From: Paenibacillus swuensis
Lineage (GTDB): Bacteria > Bacillota > Bacilli > Paenibacillales > DY6
Assembly: GCF_001644605.1 (NCBI RefSeq)
Contig: NZ_CP011388.1
Coordinates: 1,365,001-1,429,000, forward strand
Reading direction: 5' to 3'
Length of the DNA: 64,000 nt
The position numbers were made by a program, and so were the translations under genes. Each line of letters starts with the position of its first letter. Position 1 is the first letter of the stretch. Below the pieces are notes generated by a model. The model worked only from the letters and a program-made list of their open reading frames with translations, made no database searches and was not told the DNA's origin. Shown here one piece after another: positions 63,014-64,000 of the stretch.

Positions 63014-63955
63014 ATGCTCGCGTTCCATCGTGTCTTATCCCGGCGCACAGCCCTTGCAGCTATTGCTGTTGCAGCCTTGACGGTTCATGCCGGCAGTGCG
63101 TTCGCTCTTGCATCCTCTGGTCCGGTTGCTGCCGCATCCGCGGTCACCGTATCCTCGTCAGCCAAAGTGTACAACACCTTCAACACTCTGTTGCGTAAGC
63201 CCGGCGGGTTGCCTCAGGCCATTACCTACCTGAACGCGCATATTCATCAAGCAACCAACTATCAGGCGACGGCGATGGTGCTCCAACTGGAGAATGCACT
63301 GAAGGCGGAGCTGCCGCGGATGGAAGCCAGGTTCACTCCACAAGTATCGGAGAAGTTGATGAAAGTGTATGTGTACAAGGAGGATTTTGCTTCGACGCTA
63401 AGTCGTACACGTGACCCGCAGTTGCGCAAGTTGCTGCAACTGGCCGCTTCCAGCGGGTACCGTCAGCACTCCTCTGAAGGAATCATTTATCCGGTGGTAG
63501 ATTACACAGATCTGATCAAGTACAAGAAGTATGTTACGGCGGACCTTCAAGCGTACATCGATATTATGGCAGCTCAGACTCTCCGTCCTTCAACCAACGA
63601 CGCCGCGCTCGCGATTGGCTACCAGGAGTTGGTGAACCGCGGACTTGCGCTGGAGCAATTCATGGCGAAGTATCCGAAGTCGAACCGCTACGTACAGGTC
63701 GCCAACCTGTTCAGAGAAACGAAATACATGATCTTCTACAGTCCGAGCAACACACCGCTGTTCGACTATGACGGCGAAGAGGTTATGCGCGCGAATGCCC
63801 GGATCGGTTATAGTGCCGTGCTGAAACGCAACCCGGCGACGGCTAGCCCGCTCCTACAGCTGTTAGCTACGTTCATGAGCATTGCTGAAGCTTCCGATTT
63901 CAAAAAGTCCGAAGCGGTTGAGACCTTCCTGCAGGAGAAGGTATCGCTGGATTAA
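63014..63955 (+). CDS. Secreted protein of unknown family
   Basis: A 313-residue protein with a clear signal peptide (basic RVLSRRT, hydrophobic ALAAIAVAALTV, cleavage near AFA-LA at about 30-33). The mature part is mainly helical (VYNTFNTLLRKPGGLPQAITYLNAH and similar), with charged amphipathic stretches but no cysteines or known catalytic motif. I recognise no family. AGGAGG lies 9 nt before the ATG at 63014. It is a single gene ending in a strong terminator. Confidence 0.8.
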   Translation: MLAFHRVLSRRTALAAIAVAALTVHAGSAFALASSGPVAAASAVTVSSSAKVYNTFNTLLRKPGGLPQAITYLNAHIHQATNYQATAMVLQLENALKAELPRMEARFTPQVSEKLMKVYVYKEDFASTLSRTRDPQLRKLLQLAASSGYRQHSSEGIIYPVVDYTDLIKYKKYVTADLQAYIDIMAAQTLRPSTNDAALAIGYQELVNRGLALEQFMAKYPKSNRYVQVANLFRETKYMIFYSPSNTPLFDYDGEEVMRANARIGYSAVLKRNPATASPLLQLLATFMSIAEASDFKKSEAVETFLQEKVSLD

Positions 63956-63959
63956 TGAT

Positions 63960-63997
63960 AGAAGGCTTCGCAACCCTAGGGCAGCGAAGCCTTCTTT
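63960..63997 (+). terminator. Terminator of the secreted-protein gene
   Basis: AGAAGGCTTCGC/GCGAAGCCTTCT, twelve pairs with a 12-nt loop, then TTGTT at the window end. Confidence 0.85.
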
Positions 63998-64000
63998 GTT

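Overview
The window looks like chromosome of a spore-forming, low-to-mid GC Bacillota, most likely Paenibacillus or a close relative. The long SRP RNA, the RNA polymerase delta subunit, spo0F, a gerA-type germination operon, a ydaO-type riboswitch and many GTG/TTG starts with strong AGGAGG sites point there. Two blocks keep the Bacillus subtilis gene order as I remember it: rpmE-rho-murA-fba-spo0F-pyrG-rpoE-argS-ywiB (4.1-16.2 kb) and speB-speE-pbpG-ywhD (38.3-43.7 kb). No tRNA, rRNA, CRISPR array, intact transposase or prophage was seen.

Layout. 1-4 kb (minus): dnaX (cut by the window edge), an orphan sporulation-type histidine kinase, the SRP RNA gene and a small spore-type lipoprotein. 4-16 kb: the core block above plus a radical SAM protein after rho and, on the plus strand, a subtilase without signal peptide. 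16.3-20 kb (plus): a gerA-like A-B-C operon with 4-bp ATGA overlaps. 20-35.3 kb (minus): a DUF2935 gene, then a 13-gene catabolic operon with two sulfatases, two complete binding-protein/permease sets without their own ATPase, two Gfo/Idh/MocA dehydrogenases and three xylose-isomerase-like TIM barrels. A divergent AraC regulator lies at 35.6 kb. 36.5-38.3 kb: a secreted ComEC-like metallo-hydrolase and a dispersed repeat element built from 46-bp units. 38.3-47.5 kb: polyamine genes, a class A PBP, two NlpC/P60 hydrolases (one behind a c-di-AMP riboswitch), YwhD and an M1-type peptidase. 47.6-50.4 kb: photolyase, AP endonuclease and a cupin. 50.5 kb: a second, shorter copy of the repeat. 50.9-64 kb: an ABC exporter, small transport and regulatory genes, a PadR/pentapeptide/ABC operon, a TetR pair, a PyrG-tail-like protein and a secreted protein of unknown family.

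How parts work together. The orphan kinase has the H-box typical of kinases that feed Spo0F, and spo0F (with a textbook SigH promoter) is 7 kb away. The gerA operon and the YhcN-like lipoprotein add to the sporulation theme. The 20-35 kb operon reads as import and oxidation/isomerisation of a sulfated or cyclitol-like sugar, with desulfation by the two sulfatases; the substrate cannot be named from sequence. The PBP, NlpC/P60 proteins and c-di-AMP switch form a cell-wall group.

Most worth a second look: the 46-bp-unit repeat element (two copies), a photolyase lacking most of the electron-transfer tryptophan triad, the PadR-HAAS-pentapeptide-ABC operon, the glutaminase-like protein with its catalytic His replaced, the ribosome site buried in the rpmE terminator, and a structured minus-strand RNA upstream of rpoE. 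Coordinates include stop codons. Starts were moved to the best-supported ribosome site where the longest frame looked wrong.
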